Shown here in pieces: positions 1-11,500 of a stretch of 55,734 nt of DNA. Position 1 is the stretch's first letter. The number at the start of each line of letters is the position of its first letter. The DNA is from an uncultured Granulosicoccaceae bacterium (GTDB taxonomy: Bacteria > Pseudomonadota > Gammaproteobacteria > Granulosicoccales > Granulosicoccaceae). Made by a program: the position numbers and the translations under genes. The notes below the pieces were generated by a model, which saw only the letters and a list, made by a program, of their open reading frames with translations, ran no database searches and was not told the origin of the DNA. The stretch covers positions 1-55,734 of the forward strand of contig CALGNZ010000089.1 of assembly GCA_937957915.1 (NCBI GenBank), read 5' to 3'.

Positions 1-570
1 CTGTGGGAGCAGATCTCCGATCCGCGAACTATCAAGCTTTGCCTTTACAGTTTTCGAACGAGAACGTGAGGCTCTAAAGCGGCATGTTCGCGCAACGGAG
101 TTGTTCTCCCACAAATGCTAGATACTTTTGTGGCCACCGAAGCTTCTTGCAGCCCGATCGCTTCGTGGGAGCAGATCTCCGATCCACGAACTATCAAGCT
201 TTGCCGTTACAAGTTTCGAACGAGAACGTGACGCTCCAAAGCGGCATGTTCGCGCAACGGAGTTGTTCTCCCACTAATGCTTGATACTTTTGTGGCCTCC
301 GAAGATTCGTGTAGCCCGATCGCTCTGTGGGAGCAGATCTCCGATCCGCGAACTATCAAGCTTTGCCTTTACAGTTTTCGAACGAGAACGTGAGGCTCTA
401 AAGCGGCATGTTCGCGCAACGGAGTTGTTCTCCCACAAATGCTTGACACTTTTGTGGCCTCCGCAGATTCTTGTAGCCCGATCGCTTTGTGGGAGCAGAT
501 CTCCGATCCACGAACTATCCCGCTTAGCCATTGCAATGTGCGAACCTGACCGTGAGGCTCCAAAGCTACA
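1..570. repeat. 162-bp tandem repeat array (about 3.5 copies), REP-like
   Basis: The block GTGGGAGCAGATCTCCGATC starts at 3, 165, 327 and 489, an exact period of 162 bp. A second landmark, TTGTTCTCCC, recurs at 101, 263 and 425 with the same period. The first three units are nearly identical; the fourth decays after about 530. The unit holds two inverted repeats: GTGGGAGCAGATCTCC against GGAGTTGTTCTCCCAC (13 of 16 positions pair) and CCACAAA against TTTGTGG across a short loop. The GTGGGAG end resembles Pseudomonas-type REP elements, which is a comparison by eye. Because 162 is a multiple of 3, open frames run through the array on both strands; I treat these as artefacts. The array continues beyond the left edge. 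Confidence 0.9.
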
Positions 571-654
571 GATTCACGCCGCTTCAGCCCTAGTGCATTC
601 TCAAACGTGCAACGTTACACTGCGGTGGTCGACCATTGCACGGGATTCAATTCC

Positions 655-2091
655 ATGACTGACTCTGCCTCCCCTCCTGTCTGGCAGCTCAACGCCACAG
701 AGATTGTTAAAGCCACCCACAGCGGCCAGCTATCTGCAACCGAAGTCGTGCAATCAACCGTTGACCGAATGCACAGTGTCAACGACGGACTCAACGCGAT
801 TGTTGAACCACTGGCCGACTCCGCACTGCAACGCGCCAGTGAACTCGACAAGGCACACGCAGCAGGCGCGGCCCCGGGGCCATTGCACGGCGTGCCGGTA
901 ACCATCAAAATCAATGTCGACCAGCAGGGTCATGCGTCGAGCAATGGTATTCCGGCGCTAAAAGACCTGATCGCACCGGATGACGCTCCCATCGTGCGCA
1001 ACCTCTTAAACGCAGGTGCCGTGATCATAGGTCGTACCAATACACCCGAGTTTTCGTTTCGGGCTGACACCGACAACCCTTTGTTTGGCAGAACCAACAA
1101 CCCCTGGGGTGATCATGTCTCTGCCGGTGGCTCGTCCGGTGGTGCCGGATCAGCCGTCATGGCCGGTATGGGGGCACTGGCACACGGCAATGATATCGGT
1201 GGCTCCCTGCGCTTCCCGGCAGCAGCCAATGGGGCGGTAACTGTAAAGCCCGGTCTCGGCCGGGTACCCGCCTGGAACCCGTCGCAAACTGCAGAGCGAG
1301 GCATGCTGGCACAAGCGATGTCTGTGCAGGGTTTACTGACCCGTAGCGCGGCAGATTTACACCTGGCCATGCCGGTCGCCATTGCACCCGACCCGCGAGA
1401 CCCGTTTCATGTTCCGCTGCCATGGCTTGGGAACAGCCCGGAAAACCCCATCACCGTCGGCTTTACCAAAAATACCTATGGTTTCGATTTACACCCGGAT
1501 GTCAGCGATGCACTGGATAACGCGGCCGGTGCTCTACGCGATGCAGGTTACGTCGTTGAAGATGTCGAAGCCCCGATGCTCGATGAAATCGGTATGGTTG
1601 CCTATCGCGTTTTGATGGGAGAGGTAAAACCGTTGATGGGGGCCGCTATTGAAGCGGATGGTTCATCAACACTAAAAGCTATTTTTGCAGAGTACTTTAA
1701 ACAATTTCCGCCTTACGAAGGCGTAGAGCAATTGCAAATGATGGCCAAGCGCAGTTTTTACGCGCGAGAGTGGTCATTATTTCAACAACGCTACCCGTTG
1801 CTGCTAAGCCCGTTTTTGCCTCAGCCATTTTTCTGCCCTGATCGAGATGCGCAAGGTGCAGAGGGAGTTCGTGAAGCGCTAGGGTCTGCGTTGTGGTCCT
1901 ACTCCATGAATTACCTTGGCTTACCAGCCGGCAGCGTACCTGCAAATATGCATAGCAGTAACCAGGGCAAGCAGCCGGTTAACATTCAAATCATTGGTCA
2001 ACGCTGGAGAGAAGATTTGATAGTTGACGCAATGGTTGCTATAGAAAAACGCGTAAAGCCTGTTTGCCATACATTGTGGGCAAGCCAGTAA
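655..2091 (+). CDS. Amidase (amidase-signature family)
   Basis: Predicted cytoplasmic amidohydrolase of 478 residues, hydrolysing an amide bond by the Ser-cisSer-Lys mechanism. Visible residues are Lys85 in VPVTIKINVD, the GGSSGG motif with Ser160/161, and Ser184 in GNDIGGSLRFPAA. Length is normal for the family. An in-frame ATG exists at 607, but the extra 16 residues lie next to the repeat array and lack family character, so the ATG at 655 (MTDSASPP) is preferred. The substrate cannot be read from sequence; relatives include aryl-amidases and amidases related to GatA. No GatB/GatC neighbour is present, which argues against a tRNA amidotransferase. A small membrane-protein gene follows 16 bp downstream on the same strand and may be cotranscribed. 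Confidence 0.93.
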   Translation: MTDSASPPVWQLNATEIVKATHSGQLSATEVVQSTVDRMHSVNDGLNAIVEPLADSALQRASELDKAHAAGAAPGPLHGVPVTIKINVDQQGHASSNGIPALKDLIAPDDAPIVRNLLNAGAVIIGRTNTPEFSFRADTDNPLFGRTNNPWGDHVSAGGSSGGAGSAVMAGMGALAHGNDIGGSLRFPAAANGAVTVKPGLGRVPAWNPSQTAERGMLAQAMSVQGLLTRSAADLHLAMPVAIAPDPRDPFHVPLPWLGNSPENPITVGFTKNTYGFDLHPDVSDALDNAAGALRDAGYVVEDVEAPMLDEIGMVAYRVLMGEVKPLMGAAIEADGSSTLKAIFAEYFKQFPPYEGVEQLQMMAKRSFYAREWSLFQQRYPLLLSPFLPQPFFCPDRDAQGAEGVREALGSALWSYSMNYLGLPAGSVPANMHSSNQGKQPVNIQIIGQRWREDLIVDAMVAIEKRVKPVCHTLWASQ

Positions 2092-2107
2092 ACTCAGGAT
2101 AGAACCG

Positions 2108-2458
2108 ATGCTGCCAATGGGTACAATTGTCACAGTCTGTATGTTGATCGGGCTGATCTTTGCCATCGACCTGCCGGGGCTTGGCTCGAAAAACAAGTTG
2201 CCGCTTATGGTCAAACGTGTTGCCGCCGGCATCACGTTTATGGCTGGTTGCTGGAATTTTTTCTGGTACGGTTTACAACATCTGACCGAGTTTTGGGGTC
2301 AGATGGCGCTGTTGTCAGGCGTACTGATGATTGTTACCGCCATTTATATTATCAGACCGCTTTCACTGCCCTCGTGGGTGTCCACTATCAAGCCTTTGGT
2401 TTTACTGGCACTGCTCCTGTGTATGTTGAAGTACGCACATACAATCTACAACCTGTAG
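2108..2458 (+). CDS. Small integral membrane protein, unknown function
   Basis: Protein of 116 residues with about four hydrophobic segments (residues ~5-23, ~37-55, ~65-83 and ~92-110) and short polar loops; it should sit in the inner membrane. No family is recognised. The start ATG at 2108 follows an AGGA-type ribosome site (CAGGATAGAACCG). It begins 16 bp after the amidase stop on the same strand, so cotranscription is likely. It converges on the histidine kinase, whose stop is only about 20 bp away, leaving little room for a terminator. A functional link to the amidase is only an inference from position. Confidence 0.7.
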   Translation: MLPMGTIVTVCMLIGLIFAIDLPGLGSKNKLPLMVKRVAAGITFMAGCWNFFWYGLQHLTEFWGQMALLSGVLMIVTAIYIIRPLSLPSWVSTIKPLVLLALLLCMLKYAHTIYNL

Positions 2459-2476
2459 AAGGTTGAACCGGCACCA

Positions 2477-5400
2477 TTAGCCGACGTCTCTCTCACTGGA
2501 AACGTCTGAATCGTTTCCGGATACGACCAATCGAGCAGCCAGACTTTTTATTTGATCGAGGCAGGTTTGCACAAGATTCCAGTCAGCGTCTTTGGCGGCT
2601 TGCTCAAGCATGGCAGCGGGCTCGGTAAAGACACCAAAGCCTACCGTTCCGCCCGACCCTTTTAGCCAGTGCGCCAATGCCGCCAGTTCGGCATGGTCGC
2701 GGTTCTGCATGCAGTGATCCATAGCCTCAAGTTGCTGAATCAGGCGAGGGAGAAACTTGACAACAATAGGCCTCAGCGCCGGATTGCCTGCCAGTAAATC
2801 ACTTTCAATGCCTCCGGGCAGTGCGTTTTGTGCAGCCGGGTTGTGCATTACGGGTGTTTGTAACGCGGAGTTTTGCAGCATTGGGCCATAAACAACAGAG
2901 CCCTGATGACTGGTGCCTGTTACTGCAGAGCCTTGTTCTTTAGAGCCTTGTGTTTTTAAGCCCTGGTTATTGACAGAGTCAATCGACAACCTCGCAGCCA
3001 ACACTTTTATTTCAGACAGCTGCGCGTCAATCAATCCATAGTTACCCGCTTTGGCACCCTGCTCCAGAAACTTAGCGGGTGCAGAAAGCATATCGAAGCC
3101 GACAGTTCCGCCGGATCCTTTTAACCAATGGGCCAATGCAGCAAGCTCGGTTAGGTTTCCATCATTTCTCGCTCGCTCCATCTCAGCCATTTGGTCACCC
3201 AGTCTAGCGATAAATTTTTCTATCACAGGTGCAAGCCGGGTATCCCCTGATAGCCTGCTGTAGATCGGGCCTACACTGGCTGCGCTGTCCAGTAGTTCTT
3301 CACTACTATGGTATTCACCGCTAAGCCCCTCAGTACGATCGGACGGTTCATTACCCAGGCCATGCCTACCGTCATGCGCCATGTCATGCGTAGGGTCATC
3401 GGCTATTACAACCGGCTGAGTGTCAGCCGTGGTTTCCACCAGTTCGCCACCCAGAAAACCGGCAAGCATGCTGGTTAAGGCGTCAATATCAATAGGCTTT
3501 GTCATGTAACGCGTAAACCCGGCTTCCAGCACTGTTGACTCCATACCCTTCATCGCATTTGCAGTCAATGCGACAACAGGGATCTGCAGACCGTTTTTAC
3601 GCATTGCAGCCACTGCTTCGTATCCATCCATCACTGGCATTTGTATATCAGACAGAATAACCTGATAAGCATTGGAGTTACTCATTTCCACACCGATCGC
3701 ACCGTTTTCAGCAGTATCAATGTCTATACCCAGGTCTGTCAGTACCAGCGATAACAACTCCCTGTTTTCAGCTGCATCGTCAATAACCAGTACTCGTGAC
3801 GGCGGAAATTGCCAGTGCTGATGCTCCGTGACGACCGGCGACTCGATACTGGAAAAGACACTTTCCGGCTGTATAAAAGTGACCTTATCCAGCGGCCCGG
3901 TATCAACCAGCGCAGTAAAGGTAGTCCCGACACCAGGTTCACTGCGAACGAGGATGTCTCCACCGAGGGCGACAGCCAGTTTGCGACTGATGGACAAACC
4001 AAGTCCGGTACCGCCAAACCTTCGTGTAATAGATGAATCAGCCTGTACAAAGGGCGTAAATACCGCATCCAGTTGTTGTTCGCTCATACCGATCCCGCTA
4101 TCAATCACATCGATAGCTAGCTGCGCTCGTGAAGACTCACTCTCTATTCGCAGCTTGACAACCACTCCTCCGTTGTCGGTGAACTTAATTGCGTTCCCCA
4201 CCAGGTTAGTAATAATCTGGCGCAACCTGGATGGATCACTTTGAATGACTTCCGGAAACGCTTCATCAACTTCAATTTTAAGTGAGATACCCTTGTCCTC
4301 TGCTCTTACCCGCAACACATTCACTACATCATGGGCAACAGCGTGAGCCGCGCAGTCAATTTGCTCAAGATCCAGAACACCGGACTCCACTTTGGACAAA
4401 TCAAGTACATCATTGATAAGCTCCAGCAGATGTTTGCCGCTGTTGGAGATTGTGTTCAGATGCTTTCGCCAATTAACATCTGTAGCGCCACCACCTCGCT
4501 TAAGCACATCTGTAAATCCGAGGATTGCGGTCATCGGCGTTCTGATTTCATGGCTCATGTTTGACAGGAAATCGCTTTTCGCCTTGTTCGCCTCTTCTGC
4601 AGCTTCTTTGGCTAATCGAATTTCTGTTTCTTTCTCATCCAGAATAGTGACGTCATCAAAACTGATAAGCGCACCACCCACCGATCCATTGCTTCCCACT
4701 ACCGGTGAACAGTTAACGATAAACTTGTGCCAGTCTCCATTGGCATTGGGCAGCCATACTAAATCGTGGCGGGTAGGCTCATTGCTTTGCAGCGCCCGTG
4801 CCCAGGGGTATGGGTCAGGTTCTTTCACGGTACCAGTAATCGTCGGGTTTTCCGTCGCGCCAGACCACTCGAAAGACTCAGCCTTGCGCCTTATTAACTC
4901 GTCTGTATCGAGCCCGGTTATTGTTTGAAACGCTGAATTAGCAAGTACAATGTTGGATCTACTATCAATGACCAGCAACGCCTCTGCCAGCGTATCCAGT
5001 GCCGAGCGCACGTGGTTGGGTACAGCTTGTGACGGGTTAAGCTCTTTGAGCATTCTCCCAAGATAGCCATAGAACAGAAAAAAACCGATAAGCGAACAAA
5101 AAGAAATCAATACAAGCCTGGAGTTTTGCAGCTTTTGAAGCAGACTCCCGCCATTCACAGGTGTAAAGTAGAAGACTATCTTGCCCCACTTTTTTTCTCC
5201 TGACAGAATAGGCATAGTCATTCTCGTCTCGGTCGACTGAACATCGACAGACGGTTCAGTCACTAATTTCTCATCGCCAACTGTCAGGGTGGTGCCGTCG
5301 TTAGCGCGGTAGATTGTGGCAGCCAATACTTCCGCATTTCTAAGGATGAGAAATTCAAGATGATTCTGAATACTGGAATAGTCGCCATTTTTTAGAAACA

Positions 5401-5560
5401 GAGTCGTACTCGAAGCGACAGCTTCTGAAAGAGCGGCCCTCGACTGAATGACAGCCGCATGCCGATCAGGAATCATGTTCAACAGAATCGCCAGTAACAA
5501 CAACGACGTTACAATTGATGCGAGCCCTATAGAGAGATGGAATCTGGGTGACAGTTTCAT
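2477..5560 (-). CDS. Hybrid sensor histidine kinase with PAS, receiver and two HPt domains
   Basis: Inner-membrane phosphorelay sensor of 1027 residues. In order: membrane helix ~9-30, periplasmic sensor loop ~31-148, second helix ~149-168, PAS-like domain ~185-305, HisKA with His337 in NMSHEIRTPM, HATPase with N box (NLVGNAIKFTDNGG) and G boxes (DSGIGMS, GGTGLGLS), receiver with Asp638 in LSDIQMPVMDG, and two HPt domains with His811 and His964, each in the segment LAALAHWLKGSGGTVGF. A Gln/Ser-rich linker joins the HPt domains. No DNA-binding output domain is present, so signal must pass to another protein. An ATG at 5572 is possible, but the one at 5560 has GGAG seven bases upstream and makes a 4-bp ATGA overlap with the stop of the giant gene before it, implying translational coupling. 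Confidence 0.93.
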   Translation of the reverse strand: MKLSPRFHLSIGLASIVTSLLLLAILLNMIPDRHAAVIQSRAALSEAVASSTTLFLKNGDYSSIQNHLEFLILRNAEVLAATIYRANDGTTLTVGDEKLVTEPSVDVQSTETRMTMPILSGEKKWGKIVFYFTPVNGGSLLQKLQNSRLVLISFCSLIGFFLFYGYLGRMLKELNPSQAVPNHVRSALDTLAEALLVIDSRSNIVLANSAFQTITGLDTDELIRRKAESFEWSGATENPTITGTVKEPDPYPWARALQSNEPTRHDLVWLPNANGDWHKFIVNCSPVVGSNGSVGGALISFDDVTILDEKETEIRLAKEAAEEANKAKSDFLSNMSHEIRTPMTAILGFTDVLKRGGGATDVNWRKHLNTISNSGKHLLELINDVLDLSKVESGVLDLEQIDCAAHAVAHDVVNVLRVRAEDKGISLKIEVDEAFPEVIQSDPSRLRQIITNLVGNAIKFTDNGGVVVKLRIESESSRAQLAIDVIDSGIGMSEQQLDAVFTPFVQADSSITRRFGGTGLGLSISRKLAVALGGDILVRSEPGVGTTFTALVDTGPLDKVTFIQPESVFSSIESPVVTEHQHWQFPPSRVLVIDDAAENRELLSLVLTDLGIDIDTAENGAIGVEMSNSNAYQVILSDIQMPVMDGYEAVAAMRKNGLQIPVVALTANAMKGMESTVLEAGFTRYMTKPIDIDALTSMLAGFLGGELVETTADTQPVVIADDPTHDMAHDGRHGLGNEPSDRTEGLSGEYHSSEELLDSAASVGPIYSRLSGDTRLAPVIEKFIARLGDQMAEMERARNDGNLTELAALAHWLKGSGGTVGFDMLSAPAKFLEQGAKAGNYGLIDAQLSEIKVLAARLSIDSVNNQGLKTQGSKEQGSAVTGTSHQGSVVYGPMLQNSALQTPVMHNPAAQNALPGGIESDLLAGNPALRPIVVKFLPRLIQQLEAMDHCMQNRDHAELAALAHWLKGSGGTVGFGVFTEPAAMLEQAAKDADWNLVQTCLDQIKSLAARLVVSGNDSDVSSERDVG

Positions 5561-8500
5561 TGCTTTCTCCATCCACCAGTGGTCGATTCGTTGGTGTGAT
5601 TCTCGTTCGCGGACTGCTCTGACACAGACTGCACTGACACAGGGTGCTCTGGCACGGGTCTCTCAACCATGGAGGTCAGCGACTCACCATCATTTGCAGG
5701 GGCCTGATCATCTACTGCACCCAGCACCGGTAATGGATCAACCCAGCGCCACGCAGGCATTGACGTCAACACGCTGCTCAGCAACAATCCGCCCCGCACC
5801 AGCCAGATTATGTATCCAATCGACAAGCCCGTGGTTACCGCAACGCTTCCACCAATAAGTTGCCTGTCGAGCGCAATCAGTTTGGTGGCACTTTCACGCT
5901 GCTCATCGAGTTGACGAACCAATTCAGGGGTATTACCGAGAAACTGGGTTTGCGAGAATGCAAAAAGCTCGGCCAGATTTTGCTCTGTCACCTCACTACC
6001 AAAGCCCTCTGCAACGGCATTGGCGATGGCATCACCCTCACCACTGGCAGCTTTTCTGGAACTCTTTATTACTTCATCAACATACTTAAATAGATCTGGT
6101 GCTGGTACTTGCGGCGACAGGCCTGAGAATATTTCAACCGACTCGCGGATTGGCAGAGTCCGTTCCAGAACCGGTGGAACTTCCATGGTTTCTGCAACCG
6201 TTACCCCCGTTGGCCCCTGCCGAATGTTCTCTCTAGCAACCTCAGGCGTTTCGCTATCTTCAAATGGATCAGATGCGCTATCGACAACAGCATTATTGGC
6301 CGCGGCGAGCGTCAACTGAACTGGCGGCTCAATGGTAAAATCAAACTGGACCACCGCACTTGCATTGCCAGAATCAAAGGCTGTTACGCTTATAGATAGT
6401 GTACCGACGTCATCCGGTAATGGAGTACCGGTGAAAATTCTGTTTATCGAGTCAAATTCCAGCCAATCCGGCAGTGGATCCCCGTTGGACAGGCTGACAA
6501 CAAGCTGCAGATCATGACCATCTTCCAGATCTTTAAACAGTTTATCCGGTAGCTGCAAACTTAGTTCAGAGCCAGGTACCACGATATGGTCTGCAAACTC
6601 ACCTGCGACAGGCACGTCGTTAACTGGATTTATATCTATTACCAGCGTCGCTATATCAGAGGTATCATTGCCACCGAAATCAGTCCCACCTTCATCTTGC
6701 AGTCTATACTCGATTTGTGCGGCAGCAAGTCCATTTGAATTAGGCAACGCTACATAGCTGAGAAGACCTTCATTCAGATGTGCCAGCGTTATCGCCTGTA
6801 CGCCACTGACCGACCGACCATCCAATAGTAAATCACCACTACCAGCCACGGATACGATCTCGACCGCCAGCAGCTGGTGTCCATCAACGCTATCGCTGAA
6901 ACCGAAATCTTCACGGGTAAAAATATGGGTGGTATCCTCGTCGATGACGACCCGGGCTGGCGACGCGGTTGGAGGCTGGTGGACTGCATGTATGATTATG
7001 CCAAATACGTTATCTACAGGATCCCTGTTAGTGCCGTCATTTGCTACACCACCATCATCGACAACAGCGAAGGTAAACTTATCAGTTACGGCCTCACTCA
7101 ATCCTGCCACTGGAAGATACTTTAATTTACCGCTGTCTATATCTGCAACCAGTACCGTTTGCCCGGCACTCAAAAAGCCCCCGTCAAACAATAGACGACC
7201 TTCATTTGTGGTTGTGCCTATAACCACCGAGAGAAACCTATTGCCATCATGGGGGTCCGAAAATCCAAAATCAGCAGAGGTAAATGTGTGTATGCGATCA
7301 CTCCACAACTCTATCAGAGCGTCAGTTCCGGCGGGCGCGTCGTTACTCGAAAGAACATCAAATGAAATATAGTTTGGAACCTGATCAGTGTTAAGCCCCC
7401 GGTTCGTTGTATCACCGCTATCGATAACACGGAAAAAGAATCGGTCGGTATCAAACCCGTTCGAATGTAGCGCTGGATAAAACACTACCGATCCAGACTC
7501 TATCTGTTGCACCTGTATCTTCTGACCTGGAGTGGCTACCAGCCCGTCAACCGTTAACATACCGGCTTCAGGAGGCATCGTCAGAATTAGCCCGGTAAAG
7601 CTGTCTCCTTCCTCTGCGTCACGAAATCCTAAGTCTTCTGTGCGCAGCGTATAGCTATTGTCCTCTAATATTGTGATGACTTTGTTGGTACCGTCAGGCG
7701 CCTCAGCCACGGCTTCTATCGAAAACTGAAATTCACCGTATACACCCGGCAATCCACTAGAATCCATCGCCTTGAAAGAAAAGCGATCAACGCGTTGCTC
7801 ACTATCATCATGTTGATAAAAAATGACTCCCTGGTTGATATCCGTCTGGGTAAACTGCAGCAACTCAGCGTTCGGTTCGTCGGCCCGAAACAGCACACCA
7901 CTCTGTGGCTGCGCGGAAACGTTAAACACGATTTGCTCGGATGAATTGTCGACATCACGTACTTCGAGCGAAGCACTGTCAATCACGACCACCGCTCCTT
8001 CATCAAGTGTGGCGCCACTATTGATGGCGATCAGCGGTTGATCATTGACCGGATCAATATCAATGATGAGCTCATTTTTGGTCGAATCCACAAAGTAACC
8101 ACCGTGGTCCGAGTTTCCATCATCCTGAACTGTAAACTGAAGCCTTGAGATATCAGCACCAAATGTATTCTTCGCTGGTATGTATACCAGTGCACCAGCA
8201 TCAATCGCTGCACGATCTATAAACCAACCGTTCTCAATAGCGGCTCCTTTAAAACTGAACACACCTTTACCCGACACCTGAGAGACACGAATGCCGGTAA
8301 ACGAATCGTTGTCGTGCACATCTGTAAAGCCAAAATCAGCAATTGTTATCGTGTATTCCCTGTCCTCTATTAGCTGTAGCCTGTTGTCTTCCCCAGCCGG
8401 TTGATCAGAAACTGCAACCACATCAAAGCGTATTTCATTTGCCGCCATAGACGTATCAGCCCCGCCACTAGAGATTCCTCCATCATCAATAACATTGAAA

Positions 8501-11500
8501 CTGAAGCGGGCATGGTTCAGTCCGTTGGCATGTAACTCTGGCGTATAGCGCAGCAGTCCGGCATTGATATCGCTGACGGTAACGGTCGCCGCAGCAATGA
8601 TTTCTCTGCCTGCCAGACTTAGACTACCGTCTGCTGGCAGGCTAATCAGATTCACTGATTGAAAGTTGTTGCCGTCTGCCGCATCGCTAAAACCGAAATC
8701 TGACTCCATCATTGTGTAGACAGTATCCTCAATAATACTGATACTTTTGGAGACAGCTGCCGGGGCATCATTAACAGGCAACACAGTGACGATCATTTGC
8801 CTGGCAACCGGATCTTCTATGACACCGGCATGTGCAACAGTACCATCGTCGATTACGCGGAAAAGGAAACTTGCAAATGCATCCCCGTGCGAATCTACCG
8901 GCGTATCGAAACGCAGACCGCCAGCGTCTATCACTGCACGGCTAATAATCTCACCAACAAATGGCACCCTGTCATTAACCGAAAGACTTCCAGAGACTGG
9001 TAGCGTGACGATTCGCACTGCCGAGAAATTATCGTTATCGTGCTTATCACTGAAGCCAAACTCAGCGGAACTAAAGGTATGAGACGCATCCTCCAATATG
9101 CTTATCGCGTTGTCGGCGCCTGATGGTGCATCACCTGATGGCTCGATATCAAACGTGATACGATCTGGCACTACATCAGTGCTATTTTCAGTGCCGCTAT
9201 CCATAACCTGAAAGTCAAATCCATCGAATGCAATGCCGTGTGCATGCAGCGGTGGCACGTATTTGAGCAAGCCGGCATTGATATCTTCAATCGCTATGAT
9301 CTGATCAACTACGACCAGATCTGAATTCAGGTACAACTCACCCAAATCAGGCACAGAGGCTACTGACAGTGCAACAAACAAATCGTTGTCGGCCAGATCT
9401 GTAAAACCAAAGTCAGATCTGGAAAACACGTGTGCAGTATCCTCAACCAGAGGCAAAGTAACGCTTTGACCGGCCGGATTGTCTGGCACACTTTCTACCG
9501 TGATCACAAGCGTATTTTGCGTAGCGTCTGTGTCGATACCATTGTTTTGCTTGCCACCACTATCTATCACCCGGAACTGCATAGCAGCATATGGGTGGCC
9601 ATACTCATTCTCAGCAGGCGTATATGCCAGTAAGCCCGCTTGTATATCTACTGCTGATATAAACGTACCATCGTCAACCGCCACACCCTCTACCGTTAAC
9701 TGCCCGGCAGACGGTATCACCTCTACCAGCACCCCGTAAAAGAAATGACCGTCAATGGGATCGGTGAATCCAAAATCAGCCTCGCGAAAAAGGTAACGGG
9801 TATCCTCACTGATTACAATGGAACCATCCTGCCCTGATGGCTCATCGTTAACTGCCTGTATATCCACAACAATTTCGCCAACCGACAACTGCTCTATGGC
9901 CCCCTGACCGGAGTTACCATTATCAGTCAACAGGATCGCGATTTTATCAAGCGCTGTTCCGTTGGCATCAGTTGTACCCGTGTAGGTAAGCGCCTGTGAC
10001 CCGGCCAGCCAATTATTAAGGTTCTCCAGCGTTCCACTGACGATCACACTCTCGCCAGCGTTCCCGGCAACCGTGAGCTGATCAGTATTTTGTACAGCGA
10101 GCACACCTCCGGCCACAGTTGTGAAAGTAACACTTAGCGCGCCAGACCCCGAATCGCTGTCGCTGAGACTCATCAGTAACAGAGGGACGTCAGACGCCAC
10201 ATCTTCAAGCACCGTAATTCTCGCGGGAATGCCAGTGGCTGTCGGCGAATCATTGACCCCGGTAAAGCTAACCACGGCATCACCGGAATCTGTGTGCAAG
10301 CCATCCGAAACAGATACCCGATAGGCAGGCGGCCGCTCACCACCATCATGCACAAACAAAACCCCGCCATCGATAAGGTCCTGTTGGGAAAACGTGTCCG
10401 TCTCAATTGTGGGTGAAGATGCAAAAGCGAAGTATCCATACTCGATATCGTTTATTGTGTAGATCAAATTACTCGCCGTGGTATCGGGGTCCACCGTATT
10501 CAAAGTTAACACTCCGGGCACAACGGTTCCGCCCTCGGAAACTGACAACGCATTGGTTTGCAGAACCGGTGGGTCAGGTTCTGCCGTAATGTCGATGGTT
10601 TGCACAAACTGCGTCGCCAACGCACCGCCTATCCCCTGTTGTCCGGTATTTCCGTCACTAAATGACCAGATCAGTTTCACCTGCCCGGCAGGGTCGTCGC
10701 TTGAATTAGCATAGGTAATGGACTTTAGAATTGCATCCACAACAGGGCCATTCGCAAACTGATTAAAGTCGAGCTGAAGTAAGCCCGCAGCATTGTTCGT
10801 TACCACTCCCACTTCGGTGCCGTTGTAGACCAGCGGACCACCGTGCTGCAGCAAAAGTGCTCCAGTAGCTCCGAATAGATCAACAGCATTAGCGCCGGTG
10901 CCCGCTCGTTGGACAGCTATCGTTGAACCTTCGAAACCCTGGCTGTCCAGTTCCGGGTCAGACAAGTGTATGGCACGGTTGAGCACAATCGGCTCACTGT
11001 TTTCGATGTAAGGGCGCGTGATTTCAATGTTACTGATTGTTGGAGCATCATTACTGGCTGTTACATCGACAGTGGTTATATGAGTACTGGTACCTAACCC
11101 ACCAGCCCCCTGCGCCAGCTCGTTACCATCCGTAAACACCCATTGCAACTGTACTTCGGCCGGCGGTGTATCATTGCTATTTAAATATCCAATTAGGCCA
11201 AGTATCGCGTTGACATTGTTGCCAGCGCTATTCTCGCTAAAACTCAATCGAAGCTCCCCGTCCTGATTGGAGACTACGTTGCCATACTCCAGATTACTCA
11301 CTGTCAGCGGCGCTCCCGGTATCAGGGGCCCAAGTTCCCCTGTGGCGACAAACAGATCATCACCATGCGCAGAACCCACCCGACTCAATGTCAGCGTTGC
11401 ACCGTTAAAATTATCACTGGTGCTAAGTTCTTCGTCAAAAACCGTGATAGTCGGCTCTATAGCAATCGCTGCGGTATTTTCCACATAGCTCATGGCGCCT

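Noticed and set aside
1-570. Possible CRISPR array
   Set aside because: Units are contiguous 162-bp copies with no unique spacers of constant size.
281-658. Open frame through the left repeat array (and the opposite-strand frames at 274-531 and 369-563)
   Set aside because: The 162-bp unit is a multiple of three, so open frames arise on both strands at once; the peptides have no family character.
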